The notes beneath the pieces are model-generated. The model was not told the origin of the DNA. It ran no database searches and worked only from the letters and a program-made list of their open reading frames with translations. Source: Gnetum montanum (lineage: Eukaryota; Streptophyta; Gnetopsida; Gnetales; Gnetaceae). Taken from it: a stretch of 64,000 bases of DNA. Shown in pieces: positions 35,184 through 45,673 of this stretch. The position numbers were made by a program, and so were the translations under genes. The stretch lies in NCBI GenBank assembly GCA_015680685.1, contig MNCI01038165.1, positions 103,184-167,183 on the forward strand, in the 5' to 3' direction. Numbering within the stretch: the first letter of the stretch is position 1; every line of letters begins with the position of its first letter.

Positions 35184-37440
35184 ATGTCTCTATCACATGG
35201 AAGTGACTATGTGCTATAGAGCGAATACATTCATTGGAGAAATAACGAGACATACAATGAAGAAGATTGGAGTGATCAACCTTATGTAGAGATTTCTTAT
35301 GATCATGACCACCCTGACAACACTCAAATATTGCATTCATCTAAGGTATATAATCTTGGAGGAGATGACATAAGTCCTAAACTAGGGGAGGCCTCAAGGC
35401 CTAAGACTTCCTCAAAACCTAGAAACGATAAACCAAGGGACCTCAAGGAACACCATAGAAACCATGGTAATTATTCTAGTTTCTCATCTTCCTCTTCCCC
35501 TTCAACATCTAGTTTTGACAAAGATGAACATAGGTATATAGATAGAGCTCCACTAAAGGGTCAAAATAAAAGTAAAATTCAAACCCATAGACACACTCAA
35601 GATCATCAACATGAACACAAGTCCAATCATTGCTATAAACCAAATAGACATTTTCATAACAATTTTTTTGATGATGATGAACCCTTCTTGGCCACCAAGA
35701 GCCTAATGTAGATCACAGGGGCAGTAAGGATATCTCATAGGAATCACAAAAAGATTCATCTACCTAAGCTTGATATGAACAATCTTCCTCAATTTGTAGG
35801 AGGTTATGATGTAGATCCATAACATCATTTACAAGCCTTCCATGATGCTTGTGCATTATACAATGTGGAAGGTGAGTAGAAAAAGCTTAAGCTCTTTCCT
35901 AGAACACTAATTAATAGAGCCAAAATGTGGTATCATTTTTTGAAATCAAATTCAATCCAATGATGGTCTACAATGATAGAACTTTTCAACAAGAGATACC
36001 AAAACTATAAAAGAGTGTCCAATTTGAGGAGATAGATCCAAGAGTGGAAATAAGAATAACATGAACCCTTGGAAAAGGCCTTAGATAGATATTATGCCCT
36101 AGTGAATAGATTCCTAGGCCATGGTTTCTCTAAGGAAAGAAAATTGTTCCACATCATAGATGGGCTTCAAGCTAAAACATGAGAAATCCTTGGGACGTAT
36201 GCCCTAGGGTAATTATACAAGCTCAAAGCCCATCAGATCAAAGAGCTAATAATGTATGTGGCAAAAGAAGAAGGAGATATGTGAAAATGGGAGAATGTTA
36301 AGCAATCACAATGGGATCCAACTCTTCAATTGAAGGAGGTCAAAATTTATGGTAAGGAAAATGAAGCCACTCTTGATAAGGTGATCCCTCAACAAATCTT
36401 ACTGATGAAGGAGTCTATCGATGATCTAGAAGAAAAGTTTAATAGGATGTCTAGATGGATAAATGAATATGTTACAACTCTTATTAAGATGGTTTTGAAG
36501 AAGATCATGAAACACAAGGTAGGTGGTCATAATAAATAGAGGACATGGAACCAAGAATAGTTAGGAACACTTTTACATATATGATCATTCAAAGGGCCAT
36601 TTCCTAGTCTTGTTGCATCTATGGGAGTATTGGGTAGTTGCCTTAAATTTGAAGTTTATGCAAAAGCACATGCCTGGGAGATTTCCTCTCCCACAAGGTG
36701 ATTATAGATAGTCCCACAACTGATGATACCATCCTAGGGATACTTATTACTAGCCTTAACATAGTCATCAACCACAGTGGCAACAACCATATTCATGGGG
36801 AAAGCCACCACCAAATCATCCATATCTATCATAACAACATGGATATTATGTTCAACACCTTGTTTCTCCAACTAGTTCAGCATCCTCTACTTTAAATTGC
36901 CACTACCACTCTTTCAAGTACCATAAATACATGACATCCCCTAAAGGATCACCACCTTGCACCTCTTACCATCCAACTTACCCTGAAAATTTTCATAATT
37001 TGCCTCCTCTAATACCATCACCAGTAACTTAGGAAGGTTTAGCACCAGAGTATCAATGAATGAGTTTTATTTTTGCTACAAATGTACATAGACATGTTGA
37101 CACCAATGGGTCCTAACCGCAATGCCATAAATGTTCCTTCTATAGGAAAGGCTATAAGCTAAAGTAAACCATGCATGAGCGCATTGCATTATCTGAGCCA
37201 GCACAAGGACAACCTAGTACACCACCTTCCTTTTCTAAACCAACATCCTCTAACCATACAGAAGGGCCACCATCTATCTATACTCCAATCCCAAATCCAA
37301 CCAATGAATTTACAAGCGTGGGGAGACAAAAAAAATCCATGCATACCATATCATGATCAAGGGTGCAATCATGGGCTAGACAGCCATAATGTTCACACAC
37401 CTCATACCCTAACCCATCATACATTTAACAACTAAGAGTG
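35184..37440 (+). pseudogene. Element C gag pseudogene
   Basis: The start is ATG 35184 (MSLSHGSDYVL). A Ser/His/Asp-rich linker (35331-35711, SSFSSSSSPSTSSFDKDEHR, then a His-rich run) precedes the core: LDMNNLPQFVGGYDVDP, HHLQAFHDACALYNVE and KLKLFPRTLINRAKMWYHF, then ELFNKRYQNYKRVSNLRR. In 36570-36650 the knuckle motif of A and B is degraded: YDHSKGHFLV keeps the Asp-His-x-Lys-Gly core but has lost the cysteines. A Pro-rich tail (37171-37356) follows. Several stops occur (TAG at 35709, 36040, 36189). The homologous block lies at the same distance from the primer site as in A. Confidence 0.85.
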
Positions 37441-37599
37441 TAATAGATGATTTTTCTACCTAGCCATTGCACCACCAACAAACACCTAGTGGCTAGGGCA
37501 TGAATGATTACCAATGTTTCATACATACATATATCCCAATTATCCACTTATTAATCCTTGTAATGGTCAAATGTTTAGTTGTAGGGGTTACCCCCATTC

Positions 37600-39570
37600 T
37601 AGTCTTCAAGATTCTTAAGTGTTTTTCATCTTCTTGTTTTACAACTTTTTGTTTTACACATTCTTTATTTTACATCTTCTTTTTTTCATGTTATTAATAT
37701 TTTCTAATTTTGGTTTTACATAATTGTTAGTACATTTGCTATTTCTTGAAAATTTTACATATTCTTTTATATTTTCTTTTATTTTGATGTGATTTTCTAA
37801 ATTTTTGTTAATAAGTGCTAGGTACAGTGGTAATGCATTGATTGATGGTGGTATGTACTATTTCTATCATTTGATTGTTGGTGTTTGGATTTTGGCTTTG
37901 AATTTTTTTATGGATGATTAGGACATGGTTTCTTTTCTATGCAACAGGTAGTAAGTCCATGACATCCACCCATCCACAAAATCTATGTTTTTTCCTGTTT
38001 TGAAAATAAGCAATCCCTTTTTCATTAATAAAACTTTAATAAATTTGTGACTTTGTTAGTTTTTGAAATTTGGAAGGATTCAAAAGTTTGAATAGGATGT
38101 GGCTTTAAAGGGATTTAGTATTCTTTGTGCCTTTCTATTTTCTTGGGTGCATGTGTGTTTTCATGAATTTCTTACCATTCCGTGTCCACCAATAAAAGAA
38201 AGTTGAATAAGTCCTTGCATGGAGTGGTTCTCATCAAAAACAAAAAGACTACAAGAATTTAAAGCACATCCCTTGGATAAAATAAATGCATGTTTCTTTG
38301 CATGGCGTGGTTCCCATTTTGAAAAAAAATCATGGGGAATCATAGCACACCCCTTAGACAAAATAAATGGGCTACAAGCACTAGTTCTAAGACTAGAAAC
38401 AACATGTACCCATGCTTGAAGGTCTCCTCTAACTAAGGCCATTTCTCACTTCCTTCTTCTCTTTTCTTCTCTAATAATAAATGTTGATTGTTTTGTGAGA
38501 GCACTCTTGTGTCTCAGGGGATGGATTGGTCTTAGAATGTCGATGCAAAGTCACTGAACATGGTAGGTTCTAGTTTAGACTAAGGATGGATCCTATCAAG
38601 TCATTTAACCACAAAATCCACAAGGGGCTTCATGTGACCTTAATTAGGAACTTCATTCCACTCTCTCGCATCCATCTATGCTTTCCATGTCTTACCTCAT
38701 TATTGGTATCATGTTCTTGATTCGATGTCTTGGTTTGATGTGTTAGAATTCTTAGTTAGTTTCTTCTGGATTTTTGTACTTAACCTTATGTAACCATTAA
38801 TCATCCACAAAGCCCATGGACTCTTTGGTTTGAAGTTGTGCAAGGGCATAAAATGCCTATGCCTAATTTGGGGAGGACTAATTTGCATATCTTTTGGTTA
38901 GGTTAGTTAATTTCTTTACCCTTAGACACTCTTACAATCAAATCTTTTTGTTTACCCCATCAATGACATCCAATTGTGCACATCTTCATAACATTTTTCA
39001 CTAAACTTTCTTTTTTATTATTGTGAATTATTACACCCTCTTCAAATATTTCCTTGTGTCAAAATTTTTCAAATTTAATGGACTAATCTATTTGACCCTA
39101 TTTGTTAGCCTCTCACTAACACTGCTAAAGGAATCAATCTACCACAATCACAACTTAGCCGAGTGTAACCACTGAAGAGACAAGGTACTTAATAGCTATG
39201 TATTACACCTTACATACTAATTCATGATTCTGTTGTGATTGCAGTGGGAAGCATGGATTGAAAGTGGGACTATCTTCACCAAGGATGATGTAGCAACACC
39301 TTATGACAAGGATTGTTCATGATCATTGGATCTTCTATATCTATCTTTGGCTACTAAGAGGTGTTGGATGTTAGTTTTTCTTTTAGGATGTTTACTTCTT
39401 TTATCATGAACATACAATTTTGTAAAGCTTATAACTCCATACACTTGGACACTCAACATCTATTTATTCCACTTGAGTCAGTTTGTATGCTAGTTAATAA
39501 TCCCATACCTACCCAATATTTTGTAAGAAACTTGTTTCCCATTTTGTTTAACTCGAGGATGAGTTTTCAT
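37600..39570 (+). other. Element C 3' noncoding region
   Basis: Homologous to the A and B 3' regions. It opens with a shorter TTTTGTTTTACA array (37630-37690), has the TCCTTGCATGGAGTGGTTCTC block duplicated in tandem (38213-38369: AAAGCACATCCCTTGGATAAA and TAGCACACCCCTTAGACAAA), and carries the 60-base GT...AG segment at 39185-39244. The minus-strand reading frame at 38161-38442 arises from the duplication and is not conserved in A. Confidence 0.75.
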
Positions 39571-39585
39571 TCAGTCATGGAGGTA
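39571..39585 (+). promoter_or_regulatory. Polypurine tract of element C
   Basis: AGTCATGGAGGTA abuts the 3' LTR, one G-to-A change from the A tract. Confidence 0.75.
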
Positions 39586-40340
39586 TGATGAGTCATGATT
39601 TACTTGTCTTGACATTGGAGCCTTGACATCTAATGAATCACTATTTTCTATTTTCTTTGTCGTCAAGTACGTGATGTCAGGGCCTAGATGCAACATTGGG
39701 TACTTGACATTAAGGTATATACTCTAGCCTATAAATACAATACTTGGGCTTCCATTTTGAGTCAGTTTTCAAGTTAGCTTTTAGTTTTTTTCTTTAAAGT
39801 ATGTTATTTCTAGTGCATGCCCACAGTGTGATGTTTGTAATAGTATGACACCTTTGTTTGAGTGTGATGTACTTGGACACATTACATGACTAGAAATAAA
39901 GATTGAGATTACTCCCATCATTGTAGCATCCACTTAGATTATTATTGCTTATAATTGTTAATTATTTACTAATTTCTTTAGTTAAATGTTTCTCTTTATT
40001 GCTATTTACTATTCCAATTATTAAGTGGAATGTGTATGCCTTAATCATGAGTGTTTAAGAGGTGTATCATTTGGCACAACTTGTGATGTACACTTGGTAA
40101 TTTAGAAGTAATCTCACAAAGTCCAAGACATGTATGGATGATTAAGGGTGGATACTCATCGCACATAGGCTAGTTAGATTTTACTTTCCATTGTCCATTA
40201 GTTTAATTACTTTATCTTTTTATCATTATTAGGAGTAGCATAAAATTAGGAAAAATAGCATATGCCTCACTTTGGACTAAATCATATGTGACAAAGCTAC
40301 CACTAGTCCAAATGGAAAGATAGTGAATTACAATCAAAGC

Positions 40341-40345
40341 ATAAT
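40341..40345. repeat. Target-site duplication of solo LTR S1
   Basis: ATAAT at 40341-40345 and again at 41170-41174. Confidence 0.9.
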
Positions 40346-41169
40346 TGATGAGCGGTGAGCTACCCCTACACCCAACCATACAAATACGAGCATTGACATG
40401 CAATTCGGTCGAACTCCAAAGATTAAGTTCTTATGCACCTACACAAAACAAGGATGAGTTATGCAATCATTGTCTTCCCAAGCTTACTTGTAGGGCATAG
40501 TTGTATGGTTATGTAAAATCGAGGTATATGACTTTTATTATTTTTTATGTTTTATGTTCTTGGTGCTAAAAATAGAGAAATGAAATATCTTAATAACTAA
40601 TTTGATTTAACTGATTAACTATTCTCTAACTAGTCCTAACACCAACATCCATTTCCACTCTCTAGACACATCCTAAACCAATGTAATACTACTGGGATTA
40701 CCAAACGCTAGTCATTACCGCGTTACCAAGTGTTCTACGTATGCTTGAATTCATCGTGCTAAATGTGCTAACTTGTGATAACTAATAAGTGTATGGAAAT
40801 AACCTTAATTAACTAATGAGAACATCAAATAACATCAAATAATAGTAAATAACATTAAATGCAATAGTTAAGATATTCTGAATGTTGCAAGGTTTAGCTC
40901 ATCTTTATCTCCAGACAAAAGGTGTGCTCAAGTACACAATGCTTGAATAACGATCCATTCACTTTATGACTCCTACCATAGGCACTTAGAAATAATTCTA
41001 ACTTTGGAAAGGACAAACTGCAAGATTTCAGCAAAGGATTGAAAGAAAAACTACCCAAGACCAAGTGTGCCTACCTCTTATTTATAGCCAATGAGATAGA
41101 TTCTGACATTGCATATCCAATGTCACTTAGTCAACCCCGATATCACGTATCCAATATCGGGACTCATCA
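40346..41169 (-). mobile_element. Solo LTR S1 (824 bp) inside element C 3' LTR
   Basis: In plus orientation it begins TGATGAGCGGTGAGCTACCC and ends CGGGACTCATCA. Its own start on the minus strand (TGATGAGTCCCGATATTGG) leads into GATACGTGATATCGGG-type words and then a TATAAATA box. It is flanked by a perfect ATAAT duplication with no internal sequence, the result of LTR-LTR recombination after insertion. Confidence 0.95.
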
Positions 41170-41329
41170 ATAATGATCTAGATACCACAACTAGTCCCAT
41201 CCACAAAATTTGACTAGATCGTCTGTGAATGCTTATGGTTCATATGGTTGAGCATAGGGGTACCTCACCACTCAACAGGCTTTTTAGGATATTCATGCTG
41301 TTTTGTTGCAATCTTGATTTATCAAAAAA

Positions 41330-42430
41330 ATATAGAATGGATTTAATTAGTAATATTTGCAACAAGAATCACCTCCACATAAATTCTAAGATCAAGTGTG
41401 AAGACTAGGATATCCCATTAGTGATACCCTTAAAAAATGAAGATGCAAATATTTTTAATGCTTATTGAAAGTAGTTTCTTCCTAGATAGTTAACAAGAAA
41501 TCCCTTTTGAAAGGAAGGACATTGTGATTAGACATTAAGGATCCAAAAGTTACTATAGCAACTATAATCTCCATCTATTACTTGAATGTCTTTTCATGGG
41601 TCACCTTGCCTTTGTAGAGATGCATCTTTAAATCTCATCAAATTTTGCTCCATTTCAATAAATTTGCAATACCATACCAAGATTAAGTATGGATACTTTT
41701 GAAACCAAAGCCTCCCATTAGTAGTATCTTATAATAAAAGAATAAAATTTAAAATTCTTAATGTAGATATCAACATAGCATAATAATTTTCCTTTTGATG
41801 TTCAACAAAAGAATTCTTTTATCATAACTTATATATTGTGAAGAGAATGGTATTCTTCCATTGAGGAGTTTAGGATAAATTATCTCCTTGTAGAAATGAA
41901 AATCTTGATTTTCCCAAGATAGAATGAAGTAGTAACTTATGCACTAATAATCATCTGCATCACTTCTAAGATCAAGTATGAAGACTTGTGAAAATCAAAG
42001 TCTTCTATTATTATTATTCATGATTCAAATATATATAGCAAATAATTCACAAGGAAATCCCTTTTAAACTATGCTTTTATTAAAAGATTCATAAATTACA
42101 TATAAGGATCCCAACTAAAATGATTCTATCATCAATTAAAAACTTTTTAAAATAGTTTGAATTTTTACGATAGCATTATAATCCAATAAGTAATGTAGAT
42201 CATAATAACATGAATTGTATCAGAAGACATATATGTTCTATTTAATAATCAAACTTACTTGATCTTACGTTGTATATTATTAGTTCTTGTCTATTAATCC
42301 TTTCTTAAGATAAGTCAATTTAATGTCAATTAGAGTTATTTTACTTCATCTATAACTTAATACCTTATAAGACCAAGTGTGGATTTCTTTGGGTAAACAA
42401 AGATTTGGAGTAACATTCATTCAATAATTT
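41330..42430. repeat. Divergent tandem repeat of about 290 bp in element L
   Basis: A landmark recurs: CTAAGATCAAGTGTGAAGAC (about 41381), CCAAGATTAAGTATGGATAC (41676), CTAAGATCAAGTATGAAGAC (41967), ATAAGACCAAGTGTGGATTT (42368). Spacings are about 295, 291 and 400. A second landmark, ACAAGAAATCCCTTTTGAAA (41490) and ACAAGGAAATCCCTTTTAAA (42050), confirms units 1 and 3. It lies where copia pol would be expected. No coding motif was seen. Confidence 0.65.
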
Positions 42431-42761
42431 TCTAGCCACTTATATTTGTAAAGATAAACCAATTAAAAAAATAGTAAGTTAAGGAAAAAATTATAAACCT
42501 ACTTAGCTTGCTTGCATCTAGGCATGGTCATGATTAATGAATTTTAGGATGAGGTCCTCTATTATGGAGTACCTCATTGGCATGCATATGATCTTTTCCT
42601 TTTCGAACATCAAGATGTTTTTTTGAGGCACCAGATTCTTCCTCTAGCTTTCTCACTGTGGGCCTCCAAACCTTTCTAACCTTCAAGTCATATGTTCTAG
42701 GGTTCTTTTGATAAGATCATGTAGTTAATTTATAATTATTTGATCATAAATAACAATAGTA

Positions 42762-43720
42762 TTACTTGTGCCTAGAATTATGAAAGTAAAAATACATAAT
42801 ATTTCTCATTTGTGCTACATGAGAAAACTTGGGTGTATACCTCTCATTTAATGAAGTTCTTGTAGATGTCTTATAATGGGAATGACTTCTTAGTTCTTGT
42901 TCATTGTTTGCAACTACACATTGTCCTAGAATGATTTGTAGAGTCTCCTTCTCTACTGTTAACCTATCATTGATGAGCTTCAAATCTACAAGATCCTTGT
43001 TAATCCACTCATGGAAAAGGATTAAATTTTCTACCTTAGTCCTTAGATCTAAGTTTTTCTTTTCAAGATTTGAGCACTTCAGAGTAAGTTGAGCTATCGT
43101 TAATTCTTTACTATAAATGACCTTCTTCATTTTGCTACATAAACTTTGAAAGGAAATTACCTTATTACAAAGTAGCTCATACCTTTCCTCCAAAGAAGTC
43201 TCATCTTTATCAGCTTCATCATTAGAGATTCAATCATTGATGGGTTCTAGATTTGACAAGGATATATATGATAGATATGAATCTTTGGGTGTATTTATTG
43301 TTTCCTCTTCATCATCCCACCTTATATAGATGTGACATCTTCTTATTTCTTTACTATAATCATTCTCTTATGACTTGTAAACATTACAACATTAAAAGGC
43401 CATATGGTGTCTTCCACCACATATCCAACATTCCATAGAAAAGGTATGAAATTTTGAAAGTTTATATTTCTTACCTCTATTCATACCTTTGCTACCCAAA
43501 ATGCTACTAATGAGTTGAGTTCAACCTTATATAGATGCTACTTTTTCTGATTTCTTCACTACACTCATTCTCTTGTAACTTGTAAACATTGTAGCATTCA
43601 GAGGCCATATGGCCTCTTCCACCACATATCCAACATTCCATAGAAAAGGTATCAAAATTTGAAATTTTACCTCTCATCTTATCTTTGCTACCCAAAATGC
43701 TGTTTCTGAGTTGAGTTCAA
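42762..43720 (-). pseudogene. Element L (copia) gag: CCHC knuckle plus coiled coil
   Basis: Minus-strand 43507-43695 contains CWICGGRGHMASEC, a perfect Cys-X2-Cys-X4-His-X4-Cys zinc knuckle. A second, decayed knuckle (CWICGGRHHMA, stop, C) lies downstream near 43385-43445 because of a tandem duplication. Minus 42762-43193 is an open 143-codon stretch (MEERYELLCNKVISF, SKELTIAQLTLKCSNLEKKN) with heptad-like spacing, a coiled coil. Knuckle then coiled coil is the order in SIRE-type copia gag. The N-terminal capsid part is missing: only about 170 bases separate the knuckle from the primer site. Confidence 0.75.
43320..43720. repeat. Tandem duplication of about 205 bp covering the copia zinc knuckle
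   Basis: The segment from TTATATAGATG...TTTCTTTACTATAATCATTCTC to TGAGTTGAGTTCAAC (about 43320-43527) is repeated from 43528 to 43720 (TTATATAGATGCTACTTTTTC...TGAGTTGAGTTCAACA). Both copies hold GGCCATATGG and CCACCACATATCCAACATTCC. The left copy is more decayed. Confidence 0.8.
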
Positions 43721-43887
43721 CAATCCAAGATGAATTCCCAAACTAATAACCTTACGTACTTAAAGAACTCTTGCATTTGAGTCTTTCAACATGTAATAGT
43801 GATCCCATTGAACATTGGTGACTTGATGTATGATCCTCCTTCCACTATTCACTCCTAAGTTGTTATGCTTAAAATCATGAGTACTGG

Positions 43888-43899
43888 GTTTTGATATGA
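43888..43899 (-). promoter_or_regulatory. Degraded initiator-Met primer-binding site (element L)
   Basis: The minus strand reads TCATATCAAAAC, then CCAG, next to the LTR, against TGGTATCAGAGC typical of plant copia elements. Three of four differences are G-to-A. This fixes the right LTR as the 5' LTR. Confidence 0.6.
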
Positions 43900-43901
43900 C
43901 T

Positions 43902-44657
43902 TGATGATCAAGAACTTAGAAAGAGAATTGAATAAGGTTCCCAATTAAAATTATTATAGCCACCAAAATCAAACACAATTTTTATGTAGTTTCCCAACTT
44001 GGGTACATCCACACTTAGGGGGTATAATCTGTGCACACCACCAGAGTTTTTTGCTTCAAAAAAATGTGGTTTGGAGGGCACTATAACCTTTGCAATATTT
44101 GAGCTCTACTCTAGAGTGTGTCATTGCTATAAAACCACTGAACCCCATAAGGTCTCAACAAGCTTAATGAAGATTCCTTCCTACAAGAAGAACATCAACC
44201 ATACATGGCTATAAAGAAAAACAAAAAAAGATCAAGAAAAGATTATAACTTGATTTACAAGGTCCTTATAATTGAAGCTCACTACATACAATACATACAA
44301 ATGATGAATCAATGAAGAACAAAAGAAAATTCTATTTGAGTAGCCAATGATAGATCTTTTAATGAATAGTACTTACCCATTTCCCAAGAATTTCACTTAT
44401 TCTTATACCCTTTGAGTTTTCAAAAAATCCTTAGAAATCATACAATGGCTATTTTAGATGTCTACTTAAAGGATGAGATGTCTAACTTCAACCAGCCACG
44501 ATGCAACAAAGATGTCTACCTGAAAGTGGAGATGTCCATAGTGAGATGTCTATCATGAGACATATATTCTCCAAGATAGATATTTACTATTTTTGTGAGA
44601 TGTCTACTTTGCTAGAAAATTTTTATTTCTAAAGCATTCCTTTATCATTTTGAAACA
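43902..44657 (-). mobile_element. Element L 5' LTR (about 756 bp)
   Basis: TGATGATCAAGAACTTAG to CATTTTGAAACA, homologous to 32481-33334 throughout (shared CCACCAAAATCAAACA, CTCACTACATACAATACATA and GCATTCCTTT). In the outer part AGATGTCT words recur (GATGAGATGTCTAAC, GTGGAGATGTCC, GTGAGATGTCTATC, GTGAGATGTCTACTTTG), a U3 array on the minus strand. Confidence 0.75.
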
Positions 44658-45673
44658 TTAGTAGTCCTTGGAACATCTTCATTTGACTCGTAGACTTCAT
44701 TTGAATCCTAGCTCTCATCTTTTTATTTTAGCTCTTAATTTACCATCTTAACATAGCTCTCATTTTGAAGTTTTGTCTCTTCTTATCATCTCAACATAGC
44801 TCTTGTTATGACTTATGATTTGATATTTATCTTGATCTAATGTCTTGATACATTAAATCTCTTGATAATGTTATTGTTCCAATCTCATCATGCTCTTGGT
44901 CTTACTTAGTCCTATAAGGCAATACAAATACATTTTTTACATTTTACATTTTCTAAGTTTTTGACATACTAAAAGGTGAACATCAACTCCATGTACTTTG
45001 TTAAATCTTAAATTTGCAAATATTTGACCTTCAATTCTACTTGAGAAACTAAGGTAAGATTTTCTAAGATGGATTTCCAATTTCGAAGATGCTGCTTGAC
45101 TAGGTTGATTTTGGCATACATCATTTGGATCTCCTTTTTATTTACTTATTTTTATATGCATATGTAGTCTCTGAAATGTTTTTGTAAGTTTTCATGCATC
45201 TTGGCCTCATTTTTACATGTGCTAATTTCTATAGTGAACTTGTGATGGATTACATAGACTTCTTACATTGACAAGGTTTTATTTTCTTGGGTTAATTGTT
45301 TCACTTCACAATTGGCATGGGTAAATTGCTTTCTTAGTTGATGAAAAGTTTTATCTAACATGTTCTTCCATTTTTTCACATTTATCAACCTTCTATTATC
45401 TATGATAATCCTTTTGTTATATGCTTATAGCTCTGTGATTACTTTAGCATTGCGATATGTTTTTGTGGGTATTACTAATGCATCCCAAGTTGCATGTTCT
45501 CATTCCATCCTAAGTTGATGTTGTTTGAAAATTATCTACTTGAATTATTTAGTCCTAAAGGCATTTACATGTTCTGGTGTGATGCAATTAGCTAGATCTT
45601 ATTATTCAATTTTGATTTAGACTAATTGATCTTGTAGCCTCTAAATCCTCAACTCTACATGTTGCAATCTTGT
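44658..45673. other. No recognised gene
   Basis: AT-rich, with ATCTTAACATAGCTCTCATTT and ATCTCAACATAGCTCTTG forming a short repeat near 44740-44810. It may be the downstream part of the unknown minus-strand frame at 45674-47269. Confidence 0.4.

Larger units (their letters stand above)
34169..41277 (+). mobile_element. Element C, gag-only Ty3/gypsy element
   Basis: 5' LTR 34169-35057, tRNA-Asp type primer site, gag (35184 to about 37440), long 3' noncoding region, purine tract, and 3' LTR 39586-41277 that is itself split by solo LTR S1. The flanks GGCCT (34164-34168) and GGCTT (41278-41282) form a target duplication with one mismatch. Protease, RT, RNase H and integrase are all missing, which fits the class of LTR elements carrying only gag. 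It is inserted in copia element L. Confidence 0.85.
39586..41277 (+). mobile_element. Element C 3' LTR, interrupted by solo LTR S1
   Basis: Starts TGATGAGTCATGATT and aligns with 34169-35057 up to CAAAGCATAAT at 40345, then resumes at 41175 (GATCTAGATACCACAACTAG) to end CTCAACA at 41277. TATAAATA is at 39730. Removing 40346-41174 restores continuity with the 5' LTR (AGCATAATGATCTAGAAACC). Confidence 0.9.
32481..44657 (-). mobile_element. Element L, SIRE-like Ty1/copia element interrupted by element C
   Basis: Two homologous LTR-like copies in the same orientation (32481-33334 and 43902-44657) bracket a minus-strand gag with CCHC knuckle and coiled coil, and a degraded initiator-Met-type primer site adjoins the right LTR. 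Removing element C leaves an internal region of about 3.4 kb with gag but no recognisable protease, integrase or RT. Much of it is a divergent tandem repeat of about 290 bp. Expected flanking duplications were not found (CCAAC left, TTAGT right), so ends or integrity are uncertain. Confidence 0.7.

Noticed and set aside
38161-38442. Minus-strand frame of 93 codons with an internal repeat, in the 3' region of element C
   Set aside because: Open only because of the tandem duplication; the same block in A and B has no open frame, and it is antisense to the element.
32476-44662. Target duplication for copia element L
   Set aside because: CCAAC and TTAGT do not match, so the outer limits of L or its original integrity remain open.
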